From Planctomycetota bacterium (GTDB taxonomy: Bacteria > Planctomycetota > UBA1135 > GCA-002748355), in assembly GCA_011321845.1 (NCBI GenBank), contig DROQ01000033.1, positions 1 to 35,809 on the forward strand: 35,809 bases of DNA. The letters are read 5' to 3'. A program made the translations under genes and the position numbers. The notes beneath the pieces are model-generated. The model ran no database searches. It was not told the DNA's origin and saw nothing but the letters and a program-made list of their open reading frames with translations. Shown here one piece after another: positions 23,732-32,087 of the stretch. The number at the start of each line of letters is the position of its first letter. Position 1 is the stretch's first letter.

Positions 23732-23849
23732 TTTTCATCGCTCTTGGGGGCCAAGGCCTCTCAAGATCTCATTCCTTGAGCTCCCTGATTCTTTGCATTC
23801 CAAAATTCCAACCTTCTTTACATCCCCCTTTAACTTCAAGGAGTCACAC

Positions 23850-24998
23850 ATGAAGTTTGCTACCTCGATGGCTGTAGCCATCCTCGTGGGTGGACTTGCT
23901 GCTCAGACGACTGTCAACCCCAGCGAGTTCAAAAACGTGGAAGGCCCTTCCGGCAACTACTATCCCTATTTCTATGGGAGCAGCAACGCGGTCTACCGCC
24001 AGTTCCACTACCAGGAGGTCCACGACCTCGGAACCGCCAAAGGCGCGATCAAAGGCCTCCTCTACCGCCGCGACGGCAATATCTACGCGGGAAGCAAAAG
24101 CCCCGCCAACTGGGTGGACATGGAACTCGCCCTCTCCAAGGCCAAGACCACGTCTCAAACGGCAAGCACGACCTTCGCCTCCAACGAAGGAAGCAACCGC
24201 GTGGTCGTCCTCAAGCGGAAGAAAGTGAACTTCCCCTCCTACCCCTGGCTGCCGACCAAGCCCCAGCCCTTCTTCTTCAGCATCCCCTTCGACACCAACA
24301 AGGTGCTCGCCTTCACCGGGGGATCGGTCTGCGTGGACGTCAAGGTCTATGACAACAGCGTCTACAACGCCACGACGAGGGTCTACAACAGGATCTACCT
24401 GGACGCCGCCTACAACTCCACCTCGGGCAGATACACGCGCCGCGGTCGGGCCTGCTATGCCAGCGACCAGAACAACATCCTCCCCTTCTACGGCAACGCC
24501 TACAGCTACCTGTATCGGTCCACCAACCAGCTCCGCATCTATGGCTACAGCTACTATGGTCTCACGGGCGGAACGGGGATCATGCTGATCGCGGCCAAGG
24601 CCCTCCCGACCCCGGTCCCGATGCCGGGCGCCTGCTACCTCTACGTGGATCCCACCTCCATCCTCATGATGGTTCCCGGAACCGGAATCGGCTACAACAA
24701 CAGCAAGACCACGACCTACTACTATCCTCCCTACCAGGGCAACACGCGCCAGTACCTGAACGTGCCGTGGTCCAACTCCCTGAGGAATGTCAAACTCGAG
24801 ATCCAGATGGTCGGCTTCGACCCCAAGGCCAACAGCCTGGGTTGGACCTTCACCAACCTGACCACGATGACCCTCCCCAACTACAACCCCAAGGGCTTGA
24901 CGGTTTCCCGTATCTACAAGAACGGCTCCTCCGCCTTCACCTCCTCCACGGGGTACCTCGGGAAGAGCTACGGGCTGGTCACAACCTTCAAGATGTAA
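23850..24998 (+). CDS. Secreted protein of unknown function, paralog 2
   Basis: The 382-aa product starts MKFATSMAVAILVGGLAAQ, a clean signal peptide with Ala-Gln at its end. It aligns with the protein at 22126 from TTVNPSEFKNVEG to the last residues (GLVTTFKM versus GLITTFKM), clearly a tandem duplication at protein level. The three Cys, the PQPFFFS and TNKVLAFTGGSVC stretches, the SILMMVPGTG stretch and the TTTYYYPPYQGNTRQY stretch are all conserved. No known domain was recognised. AAGGAG (23838-23843) lies six bases before the ATG, and a near-perfect terminator follows within 50 nt. Strong GC-rich codon choice, a strong ribosome-binding site and its own terminator suggest high expression, which is inference. 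Confidence 0.92.
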   Translation: MKFATSMAVAILVGGLAAQTTVNPSEFKNVEGPSGNYYPYFYGSSNAVYRQFHYQEVHDLGTAKGAIKGLLYRRDGNIYAGSKSPANWVDMELALSKAKTTSQTASTTFASNEGSNRVVVLKRKKVNFPSYPWLPTKPQPFFFSIPFDTNKVLAFTGGSVCVDVKVYDNSVYNATTRVYNRIYLDAAYNSTSGRYTRRGRACYASDQNNILPFYGNAYSYLYRSTNQLRIYGYSYYGLTGGTGIMLIAAKALPTPVPMPGACYLYVDPTSILMMVPGTGIGYNNSKTTTYYYPPYQGNTRQYLNVPWSNSLRNVKLEIQMVGFDPKANSLGWTFTNLTTMTLPNYNPKGLTVSRIYKNGSSAFTSSTGYLGKSYGLVTTFKM

Positions 24999-25044
24999 TT
25001 CAGCCCCTCACAAACCTCAACAAATGGTGGCCTGAGCCACCGAG

Positions 25045-25076
25045 AAAAAAGCCAGCGCCGGGTCGCTGGCTTTTTT
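25045..25076 (+). terminator. Intrinsic terminator after secreted paralog 2
   Basis: AAAAAAGCCAGCG (25045-25057) and CGCTGGCTTTTTT (25064-25076) form a perfect 13-bp stem around a six-base loop, CCGGGT, ending in six T. It can act in both directions. It separates the secreted-protein gene from the MoxR operon. Confidence 0.95.
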
Positions 25077-25133
25077 CGTTTCCTCCTCCACCAAAAGGGA
25101 AGTTTCCCCACAATCCATGCGTCTCCCCGGGTT

Positions 25134-25149
25134 CCCCTTGCGTAAGGGG
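25134..25149 (+). other. Small hairpin upstream of the MoxR operon
   Basis: CCCCTT and AAGGGG flank a GCGT loop about 64 nt before the MoxR start. The gap 25077-25212 holds no gene and must contain the operon promoter, but no clear -35/-10 pair was found. Confidence 0.25.
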
Positions 25150-25212
25150 GTAGGCATCCCTCAAGATGGGGACTTCGACTGCCTTCGAGGACTTAATCCC
25201 AAAGGAACAATC

Positions 25213-26271
25213 ATGGAAGAATCGAATCAAGCCTTGCCTTCGGAGGACAAGGAACCCGTCCAGAAGCTCGCCCAGGCCTATGCAACCCTCAAGGAAGAGG
25301 TCGGACGGATCATCGTGGGCCAGGACGAGGTCCTGGAGGAACTCTTCATCGCCCTGTTCGCGCGGGGACACGCCCTCCTGATCGGAGTCCCGGGGCTCGC
25401 CAAGACCCTGATGATCTCCTCCCTGGCCAAAGCCCTCAACCTGAGCTTCAACCGGATCCAGTTCACTCCGGACCTCATGCCTGCGGACATTACCGGGACG
25501 GAGGTCATCCAGGAGGACAAGGCCACAGGCTCCAGGGCCTTCAAGTTTCTCAAGGGTCCCATTTTCGCCAACATCATCCTCGCAGACGAGATCAACCGAA
25601 CCCCTCCCAAGACCCAAGCGGCTCTCCTGGAAAGTATGCAGGAGCACCAGGTCACCGTGGGCGGAACCAAGTATTCTCTCGAGGAGCCCTTCTTCGTCCT
25701 CGCAACCCAGAACCCCATCGAGCAGGAAGGGACCTACCCCCTACCCGAGGCACAGCTCGACCGCTTCATGTTCATGATCAAGGTCGACTACCCCGACTTC
25801 GAAGAGGAGCGGGAGATCCTCAAGCGCACCACGGAAAGCACGAGCACGGAGATCCAGGCGGTCCTCAATGGACAGGAAATCCTCGAACTCCAGAAGATCG
25901 TGCGCAAGGTCCCCATTGCCGACCAGGTCATGGATTACGCCCTCAGGTTGACCCGGGCCACCAGGCTCAACAACCCCAAGGCCCCCGCCTTCATCAAGGA
26001 GATGCTCAGCTGGGGAGCCGGACCGCGTGCCAGCCAATACCTGGTCCTTGCCGCCAAGGTCAAGGCCGTTCTCTCGGGACGCCTCCACGTTTCCGCCGAG
26101 GACATCCGGGCGGTCGCCCACCCGGTCCTGAGGCACCGCATTATCACGAACTACACCGCAGAGGCGGAAGGAATCCGGCCCGACGATGTGATCGATCGTC
26201 TCCTGAAGACCATCGACCCCAACGCGAGCGATGCCCTTTCGGACGGCAAGCTCCCCGGGGTGCTGAGCTGA
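25213..26271 (+). CDS. MoxR-family AAA+ ATPase
   Basis: MoxR ATPases act as chaperone-like factors, usually with VWA proteins encoded next to them. The 352-aa protein has Walker A GVPGLAKT (58-65), Walker B ILADEINR (122-129, Asp-125 and Glu-126), the sensor-1 region [20 protein letters not shown], and the arginine-finger region AQLDRF. The C-terminal lid domain ends with [11 protein letters not shown]. The ATG at 25213 has AAGGA six bases upstream; a longer frame from 25117 lacks a ribosome-binding site. It is the first gene of a plus-strand operon, one base before the DUF58 frame. Its likely partners are the DUF58 and VWA proteins encoded downstream. Confidence 0.96.
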   Translation: MEESNQALPSEDKEPVQKLAQAYATLKEEVGRIIVGQDEVLEELFIALFARGHALLIGVPGLAKTLMISSLAKALNLSFNRIQFTPDLMPADITGTEVIQEDKATGSRAFKFLKGPIFANIILADEINRTPPKTQAALLESMQEHQVTVGGTKYSLEEPFFVLATQNPIEQEGTYPLPEAQLDRFMFMIKVDYPDFEEEREILKRTTESTSTEIQAVLNGQEILELQKIVRKVPIADQVMDYALRLTRATRLNNPKAPAFIKEMLSWGAGPRASQYLVLAAKVKAVLSGRLHVSAEDIRAVAHPVLRHRIITNYTAEAEGIRPDDVIDRLLKTIDPNASDALSDGKLPGVLS

Positions 26272-26272
26272 G

Positions 26273-27217
26273 ATGGCGATCAAGGGAGAAGGGATGGGAG
26301 AGACCTCGACCCAAGGGGGGAATGAAAACTACCTGGACCCCAAGGTCCTGGACCGCATCGACAAGCTCGAACTACGGGCGAGGTTGATTGTCGAAGGCTT
26401 TGTCTCCGGCATGCACAAGTCTCCCTACCGGGGGTTCTCCATCGAGTTCGCCCAGCACCGCGAATATGTCCCCGGGGACGACATCCGCTTCGTGGATTGG
26501 AAGGTTTTCGCCAAATCCGACCGCGTCTACATCAAGGAGTTCGAAGAGGAGACCAATCTCAAGGCTCATCTCTTCGTGGATTCGTCCGAATCCATGGCCT
26601 ACGGAGAACAGCGCAGCAAGTTCAACTACGGAGCGACCATGGCGGCCGCCCTCGCGTTTTTGATTCTTCGGCAACGAGACTCGGTGGGGCTCAACTTGTT
26701 CAACGATGAGATCTCGGCCCAATTGCCTCCCAGCACGAGCCGGGCACAGCTGGGCAAGATCGCCCACGCCCTCGAAGAGGCCAAACCGGACGGAAAAACC
26801 CGGATCGGCAAGACTCTGCACGAGATGGCAGAACGACTGGGAAAAAAGGGGCTCGTCATTCTCATCTCCGACCTCTTCGACGATCCCGAAGTCATCGCCT
26901 CGGGGCTGCGCCATCTTCGACATCGTGGGCATGATGTGCTCCTCTTCCACATCATGGACCGGGACGAGGTCGAATTCCCCTTTGAGCGCATGACTCTCTT
27001 CGAAGGAATGGAAGCCCTCCCCGAGCTTTTGGTCGACCCCAAGGCGCTCCGGGACGCCTACCTGAGGGAGGTTCATAAACACGAGGAGGAACTTCGAAAA
27101 GCCTGTCTCGGGATGAAAATCGATTACAAACGAGTCATCTCGGACGAGGCCCTCGATGTTGTTCTATCCACCTACCTCGCAAGGAGAGATGCCCTTTCGA
27201 AACAAGCACGACGTTGA
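26273..27217 (+). CDS. DUF58 domain protein
   Basis: DUF58 proteins have a VWA-like fold and nearly always follow a MoxR gene. The 314-aa product shows the family hallmark REYVPGDDIRFVDWKVFAKS (residues 63-82), continuing to the conserved IKEFEEE, and a MIDAS-like DSSESM (103-108). Then comes a Rossmann-like stretch with GLVILISDLFDD. It lacks a signal peptide and membrane helices, so it is probably cytoplasmic. Two starts are possible: 26273, one base after the MoxR stop, and 26294, which has GGGAG five bases upstream and is the better supported by the ribosome-binding site. The role is unknown; in Bat-type clusters it may link MoxR to the membrane VWA proteins. Confidence 0.95.
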   Translation: MAIKGEGMGETSTQGGNENYLDPKVLDRIDKLELRARLIVEGFVSGMHKSPYRGFSIEFAQHREYVPGDDIRFVDWKVFAKSDRVYIKEFEEETNLKAHLFVDSSESMAYGEQRSKFNYGATMAAALAFLILRQRDSVGLNLFNDEISAQLPPSTSRAQLGKIAHALEEAKPDGKTRIGKTLHEMAERLGKKGLVILISDLFDDPEVIASGLRHLRHRGHDVLLFHIMDRDEVEFPFERMTLFEGMEALPELLVDPKALRDAYLREVHKHEEELRKACLGMKIDYKRVISDEALDVVLSTYLARRDALSKQARR

Positions 27218-27272
27218 TTCCTATGCACGGACCAAGGCGAAGAAAGAGCCTACAACTCCCTCTTGAGGATCT

Positions 27273-29579
27273 ATGAATTTCCTTCACCCTGCCCTCCTGC
27301 CTCTTGCTGGGCTCTTTACGGTCCCCCTGATCATCCATTTGATCAACCGGCGGCGCTACATCAAACGGCCCTGGGCGGCGATGGACTTCCTCCTCAGAGC
27401 ACACAGGGAGAACCGTAAAAGGGTTCGCCTCGAGAGTCTCCTTCTCCTGCTTCTTCGCTGCTCCCTGCCCATCCTCCTGGCTTTCGCCCTCGCTCGACCA
27501 AGATTGGGCCAGCAGGCCGGACTCCTTCCCCAAAGGGAAGGGCTCCACAAGATCTTCGTCCTGGATCGGACCGCAAGCATGGGATACCGCAACCCTCAGG
27601 GGACCCGCCCCTTCGATCGGATGAAAAAATTGGTCAAGGCCGTCCTCGACCAATCCTCGGTGGAAGCGGGGGACCGTACGAGCATCCTCCTTGCCGCTTA
27701 CCGCTGGACCAACCCTGTGCGGGGAAGTCTCGATCCCTCCCTTGCCCTCCGGGAGTTGGGGAGGCTCTCCGCCCCCACCGACAGTCGGGGGCGCCTCTAC
27801 CCGGCTCTGAAGGAGGCCGAAGCCCTCTCCCGAGCGTTCAAGGAAAAGGCCCAGATTTATGTCCTCTCGGACTTCCAGAATTCATTCCTGGAACTGGAGG
27901 ACCAGGACGCCTCCGAACCCAAAACGCCCGGCAAGGCACCGGGAGGGGGGACCAAAGACTCCACAGCCCCGAAAAAAGGAAGAGAGCGCATGGCCGATCT
28001 CCTCCATGACCTCAAGAAGGCGGGGACCCAATTGATTCTGCTTCCGCTCCGTCCGAGGGGAACACCGGAGAACAGTCAAATTTTGGGACTAAGCCTGGAG
28101 CCCGAGCATCCCATCGTCGGGATCCCCTGCAAGCTGAGCTTCGAGGTCCGTACCCAGGGAGAGCGCAAGAAAGAAACAAGCATAACCCTTTTGTTGGATG
28201 GCAAGAACCCTCAAACCCAAATCCTGAGTCTCGAACCAGGAACCAAGGCCAAGGGGAGTTTTGAGTTCACCTTCCCCAAGGAGGGCTTCCATCGCTTGAC
28301 CCTGAAATTGGCCGCAGACGCCCTTCCGGCGGATGACGAGTTCTTCATGGTGACCAAGGTCCGCAAGGAGATTCGTGTCCTCCTCGTGGAAGGGAACAGC
28401 TCATTGGACGAGGAAGACCGATTCCTCTCCCGTGCCTTTTTATTCCAGACCCTCCTCCTCCCCAACCCCGAAACCAAGGATCCTGGGCTTCGCCTCTACC
28501 GTCCCGAAGTCGTCAGTGAGGAGAAGGTCCAGGCCGATCCAGGTTACCTCAAGGACAAGGACCTGGTGGTCCTCATTGATGGGACCGGTCCGAGAGAACT
28601 TCTCGCATCCAAGCTCCGTGACTTTGTCCGGACAGGGGGCGGCTTGCTCATCATCCCCGGTCCACATTCGGTTCCGGACCTCTACAACCTCCGGCTCTTC
28701 GGAACCAAGGGGGAGAAAGGTCCGTTGCCGGCGAGGCTCACCCGGATCCACGGGGAACTCCCCGTCCAGGGGGGGATTTCAAACACCTTTTTCACCCCAC
28801 GCCTTCCATCCGAGGTCCCCCCCCTCCTCGAGGATTTCGGAGAGGAGACCGAGCGAAGGATTCTCGAAGCGACCCCGGTCTTTCGCTTTTGGGGAGCTTC
28901 CAAGCTGGACCTTCCTTCCGAAACCAGGGTGCTCCTGGAGTTGTCCCGGGCTCCCGATCCCCTCTCCAACATTCTCCTCGCGATCCGACCCTATGGTAAG
29001 GGTCAGGCCGCCCTACTGACCTCCAACCTCAGCAAGCGGCCCGACCGCTGGAACCGGCTGGATGACCTCTGGATCAGTCTCCCGCTGGTCCACACTCTGG
29101 CCCGCAATCTCTCAAGAAAGGATCGGAGCCGCTACAATCTCCTCGCAGGTGAGGAACTTGCGAGCAGCTTCGACTCTCCCCCTAAGAGCCTCTACGTCCG
29201 CTTGCCGGACCAGAGGAGGGTTCCCCTCCCCATCCCCTCCAAGACGAAACCCGGGCGGGAAGGTTGGGAAACCCCTCCCTTCCTGGGCACTTGGACCCGG
29301 GGTCCCTACGCCATCGAAGCGGAATTTTCCGAATCCAAGGAGACACGCCCCTTCGCCATCAACACCTGGCCCGAAGAAGGTTTCCTCACCTACGCCAGCA
29401 CCAATGCTCTCCGGGACCTGTTTCCAGGGATTCCCATCGAGGAGAGGATCGCCCCCACGACCCAAAAAACCATCCAGGCCGGAAGCTCGGAGATCACGCG
29501 CCTTCTCTGGATCCTCTTTCTCGCCTTCATGGTCTCGGAGACCCTCCTGGCAGCCTTCTTCGGAAGGAGACGGTCATGA
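27273..29579 (+). CDS. BatA/VWA domain membrane protein
   Basis: The 768-aa product begins with the BatA N-terminal segment (MNFLHPALLPLAGLFTVPLI, then IHLINRRR) and a second hydrophobic region at about 54-74 (LESLLLLLLRCSLPILLAFA). A VWA domain follows, with a MIDAS motif DRTASM at 98-103, where the usual first Ser is Thr. The central part (about 280-640) is probably periplasmic and contains a glutamine-amidotransferase-like segment (LVVLIDGTGPRE, then VRTGGGLLIIPGPHS). A C-terminal helix, LLWILFLAFMVSETLLAAFF, precedes a basic end. The stop overlaps the next ATG (ATGA). The family is linked to Bat aerotolerance clusters; the substrate is unknown. Confidence 0.92.
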   Translation: MNFLHPALLPLAGLFTVPLIIHLINRRRYIKRPWAAMDFLLRAHRENRKRVRLESLLLLLLRCSLPILLAFALARPRLGQQAGLLPQREGLHKIFVLDRTASMGYRNPQGTRPFDRMKKLVKAVLDQSSVEAGDRTSILLAAYRWTNPVRGSLDPSLALRELGRLSAPTDSRGRLYPALKEAEALSRAFKEKAQIYVLSDFQNSFLELEDQDASEPKTPGKAPGGGTKDSTAPKKGRERMADLLHDLKKAGTQLILLPLRPRGTPENSQILGLSLEPEHPIVGIPCKLSFEVRTQGERKKETSITLLLDGKNPQTQILSLEPGTKAKGSFEFTFPKEGFHRLTLKLAADALPADDEFFMVTKVRKEIRVLLVEGNSSLDEEDRFLSRAFLFQTLLLPNPETKDPGLRLYRPEVVSEEKVQADPGYLKDKDLVVLIDGTGPRELLASKLRDFVRTGGGLLIIPGPHSVPDLYNLRLFGTKGEKGPLPARLTRIHGELPVQGGISNTFFTPRLPSEVPPLLEDFGEETERRILEATPVFRFWGASKLDLPSETRVLLELSRAPDPLSNILLAIRPYGKGQAALLTSNLSKRPDRWNRLDDLWISLPLVHTLARNLSRKDRSRYNLLAGEELASSFDSPPKSLYVRLPDQRRVPLPIPSKTKPGREGWETPPFLGTWTRGPYAIEAEFSESKETRPFAINTWPEEGFLTYASTNALRDLFPGIPIEERIAPTTQKTIQAGSSEITRLLWILFLAFMVSETLLAAFFGRRRS

Positions 29580-32038
29580 ACTCCAAGCTGTCCGCCTTGC
29601 TGGCTCTCCCCCTCATCCTCCCCCAGGAGCCAGGTGCGGAGAAGGCGTCCGAAGGGATTGAGACGAGTTCCCGCTTCCTCTTTCTCAACGCACCCCCCGC
29701 CTGGACCGTGGTCCTCCTCATTCTCCCGACCATCCTCCTTCTCTGTTGGTGGTCCTACCGACGTGAGAGCCGGCTTTCGAGGGGAAGGCGTCTGTTGCTT
29801 GGGGGCATCCGCTTTGCTGCCATTCTGCTTGCGGTTTTGGCCTTTTTCCGGCCGGCCATCGAGTGGACCCGCTCGCTGAAACTCCGTTCAGAAGTACACT
29901 TTTTGATCGACGACTCGGCCTCCATGGGAAGGAGCGAGTCCTATGGCCCCCAGGACAGGAAGGCCATCCGAACCCTCCTCGGAAAAACGGCCCCGACCGA
30001 CCTGGGAACCCTCTCCCGGACCCAGATCCTCCAAACGTTCTTTGCGGACTCGGAAGTTGGCAAAGCTCTCCTGGAAGGAATCAAGAAAGAATTCGGGGTT
30101 CGGTTGTTCCGCTTCTCCGAACACCCCAACCCGATCCAAAGCCTGGACGAGTTGGATTCGAACGGTTCCTCCACCCGGATTGGAGACTCCCTCGACCTGC
30201 ACCTCTCCCGCCACGCTTCTGGGAGGGTCCCTCTCGAAGCGGTGGTCCTCCTCAGCGACGGGAGGAACACCGGTGGGATCTCTCCGGAACAGGTCGCCCG
30301 AAAATACCGAACCGAAGGAATCCCCGTCCACTGCATCGGAATCGGGGACCCCAATCCGACGAAGAATCTTCAGCTTCTAGGTCCCCCTGGTCCCCAGGAG
30401 GTCCTGGTCGGAGAAGAGGCCCTCTTCGATCTTAGCGTGCGCAGTTCAGGGCTCGCCGGGGAGGAGGCTACGATCATTCTCAGGGCGAAAAAACAGAGCA
30501 TTGGGGAGGGCACCCCACCCGGTCCCCAGGAGACCTTGGAACAAAAAGTCTTCCGAATCCAAGGCGAGGGGAAGGAGACCCACGTCAAGATTCGTCACAT
30601 CTTCGAGGAGGTAGGAGACTATCTGCTTACCTTCGAAATCCCCCCTCTGCCCGGCGAGAGCAACCCCAAGGACAACAAGGTGCAACGTTTCCTCCGTGTG
30701 GACGAAAACCGCATCCGAGTCCTCTATCTCGAATCGCAACCCAGGTGGGAGTATCGCTATCTCTCCCGCCTCCTCCGCCGTGTGGACAAGAGCATTCTCT
30801 TCCAGAGCTTTCTCTTCGAAGGCAACCCGGATATCCAGGAGAGTTCCAAGGGGCTCCCACCACTCCGGGGCCTCCCCCGGAGGAAAAAAGAACTCTTCGC
30901 CTACCACGTGATCCTCCTCGGGGATGTCGATCCCAAGTTCATCGGAGCTACCGAAGAGGAACGCTCCCAGTGGTTGGATCTGCTCAAGGACTTTGTCGCC
31001 CATGGGGGAGGCCTTGGGATCATCGCGGGAGACAGTTTCATGCCGGAGAGTTATCGCGAGACTCCCCTGGAAGATCTTCTCCCCGTTGTCCTGAGCCCCT
31101 TTGGAGACGACGATTTGCCGGGGAGAGAGAACGCTCCCTACGTGCCTGTTCTCGAAAACCCACTAGCTCCCCACCGCATTGTTCGACTCCAGGAAAACCT
31201 CGAGGTCAACCGGCGCCTCTGGCAAGAGGGGCTCCCCAGCATGTACTGGTATTATCCTGTCCTCCGTCCCAAGGCGGGCGCCCAGGTCCTTCTTCGCCAC
31301 CCAAGGGATCGGAACAAATACGGGGGCCGTGTCTTGACCGCCCTCTCCCCTTTTCCCAAGGGGCTCGTCTTTTTCCAAGCCTTCGACAGCACTTGGAGGT
31401 GGCGTAAACCCTATGGCGAGAAATACCAGGACCGGTACTGGCGTAACGTCGTCCGGACCTTGGCCGAACCCAGGCTGCGTCGTTTCGACGACCGGGTCGT
31501 CCTGAGCTTGGATCGCGAACAGGCCCTCGTTGGACAAAAAGTGCATCTCCGCCTCCAGCTCCTGGACGAGGACTACAACCCCATCCTCGCCAAAACAGCC
31601 AAACTCCACATTCTGCTCCCTTCGGGAAAGACCGAAGTCCTCATCCTTGGAGCCGTCCGGGGACGCTCCGGTGAATTCGAAGGGGACTGGTACCCCAGGC
31701 AGCCGGGGATCCACTCCTTCCTCCGCTACAATCAGGGGATCCCCGGTGGCAAACCCCTCGCCCGCAGAGACCTCCCCGTGGAGATCCCCAAAAGAGAACT
31801 GTCCAATCCCAGCCTCAACCGCAAGGGTTTGGAGAAAATCGCAGCCTCCTCTTCGGGCGTCTATCTACCCTTTGCCAGGATCCAGGAACTCCCCCGAGCC
31901 ATCGACTTCCATGGAACGGGAACAAAAACCATGGAAAGGCGGAGAGAGGAGATCTGGGATCATGCCTGGACCTTCTTTCTCCTTCTGGGCCTTTTGTCCT
32001 TAGAATGGATCCTTAGGAAGCGGAGCAATCTTGTTTGA
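29576..32038 (+). CDS. VWA domain membrane protein, amidotransferase-like
   Basis: The 820-aa product has a signal-like N-terminus and two membrane helices (about 43-60 and 74-92). A VWA domain with a canonical MIDAS, IDDSASMG (111-118), and LSDGRNTGGI follows. After a beta-rich region of about 150 residues comes a glutamine-amidotransferase-like domain with VILLGDVDPKFIG and FVAHGGGLGIIAGDSFMP. A final helix (WTFFLLLGLLSLEWIL) precedes the C-terminus. GGAAGGAG lies just before the ATG, which overlaps the BatA-protein stop. The paired arrangement of two VWA membrane proteins behind MoxR and DUF58 is usual in planctomycetes and Bacteroidetes. The function, perhaps envelope stress tolerance, is inference. 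Confidence 0.92.
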   Translation: MNSKLSALLALPLILPQEPGAEKASEGIETSSRFLFLNAPPAWTVVLLILPTILLLCWWSYRRESRLSRGRRLLLGGIRFAAILLAVLAFFRPAIEWTRSLKLRSEVHFLIDDSASMGRSESYGPQDRKAIRTLLGKTAPTDLGTLSRTQILQTFFADSEVGKALLEGIKKEFGVRLFRFSEHPNPIQSLDELDSNGSSTRIGDSLDLHLSRHASGRVPLEAVVLLSDGRNTGGISPEQVARKYRTEGIPVHCIGIGDPNPTKNLQLLGPPGPQEVLVGEEALFDLSVRSSGLAGEEATIILRAKKQSIGEGTPPGPQETLEQKVFRIQGEGKETHVKIRHIFEEVGDYLLTFEIPPLPGESNPKDNKVQRFLRVDENRIRVLYLESQPRWEYRYLSRLLRRVDKSILFQSFLFEGNPDIQESSKGLPPLRGLPRRKKELFAYHVILLGDVDPKFIGATEEERSQWLDLLKDFVAHGGGLGIIAGDSFMPESYRETPLEDLLPVVLSPFGDDDLPGRENAPYVPVLENPLAPHRIVRLQENLEVNRRLWQEGLPSMYWYYPVLRPKAGAQVLLRHPRDRNKYGGRVLTALSPFPKGLVFFQAFDSTWRWRKPYGEKYQDRYWRNVVRTLAEPRLRRFDDRVVLSLDREQALVGQKVHLRLQLLDEDYNPILAKTAKLHILLPSGKTEVLILGAVRGRSGEFEGDWYPRQPGIHSFLRYNQGIPGGKPLARRDLPVEIPKRELSNPSLNRKGLEKIAASSSGVYLPFARIQELPRAIDFHGTGTKTMERRREEIWDHAWTFFLLLGLLSLEWILRKRSNLV

Positions 32039-32087
32039 CTTCTGGATGGACTTTGCCTCCGCGTTTTGTTTTCGCCAGGCACCCTGG

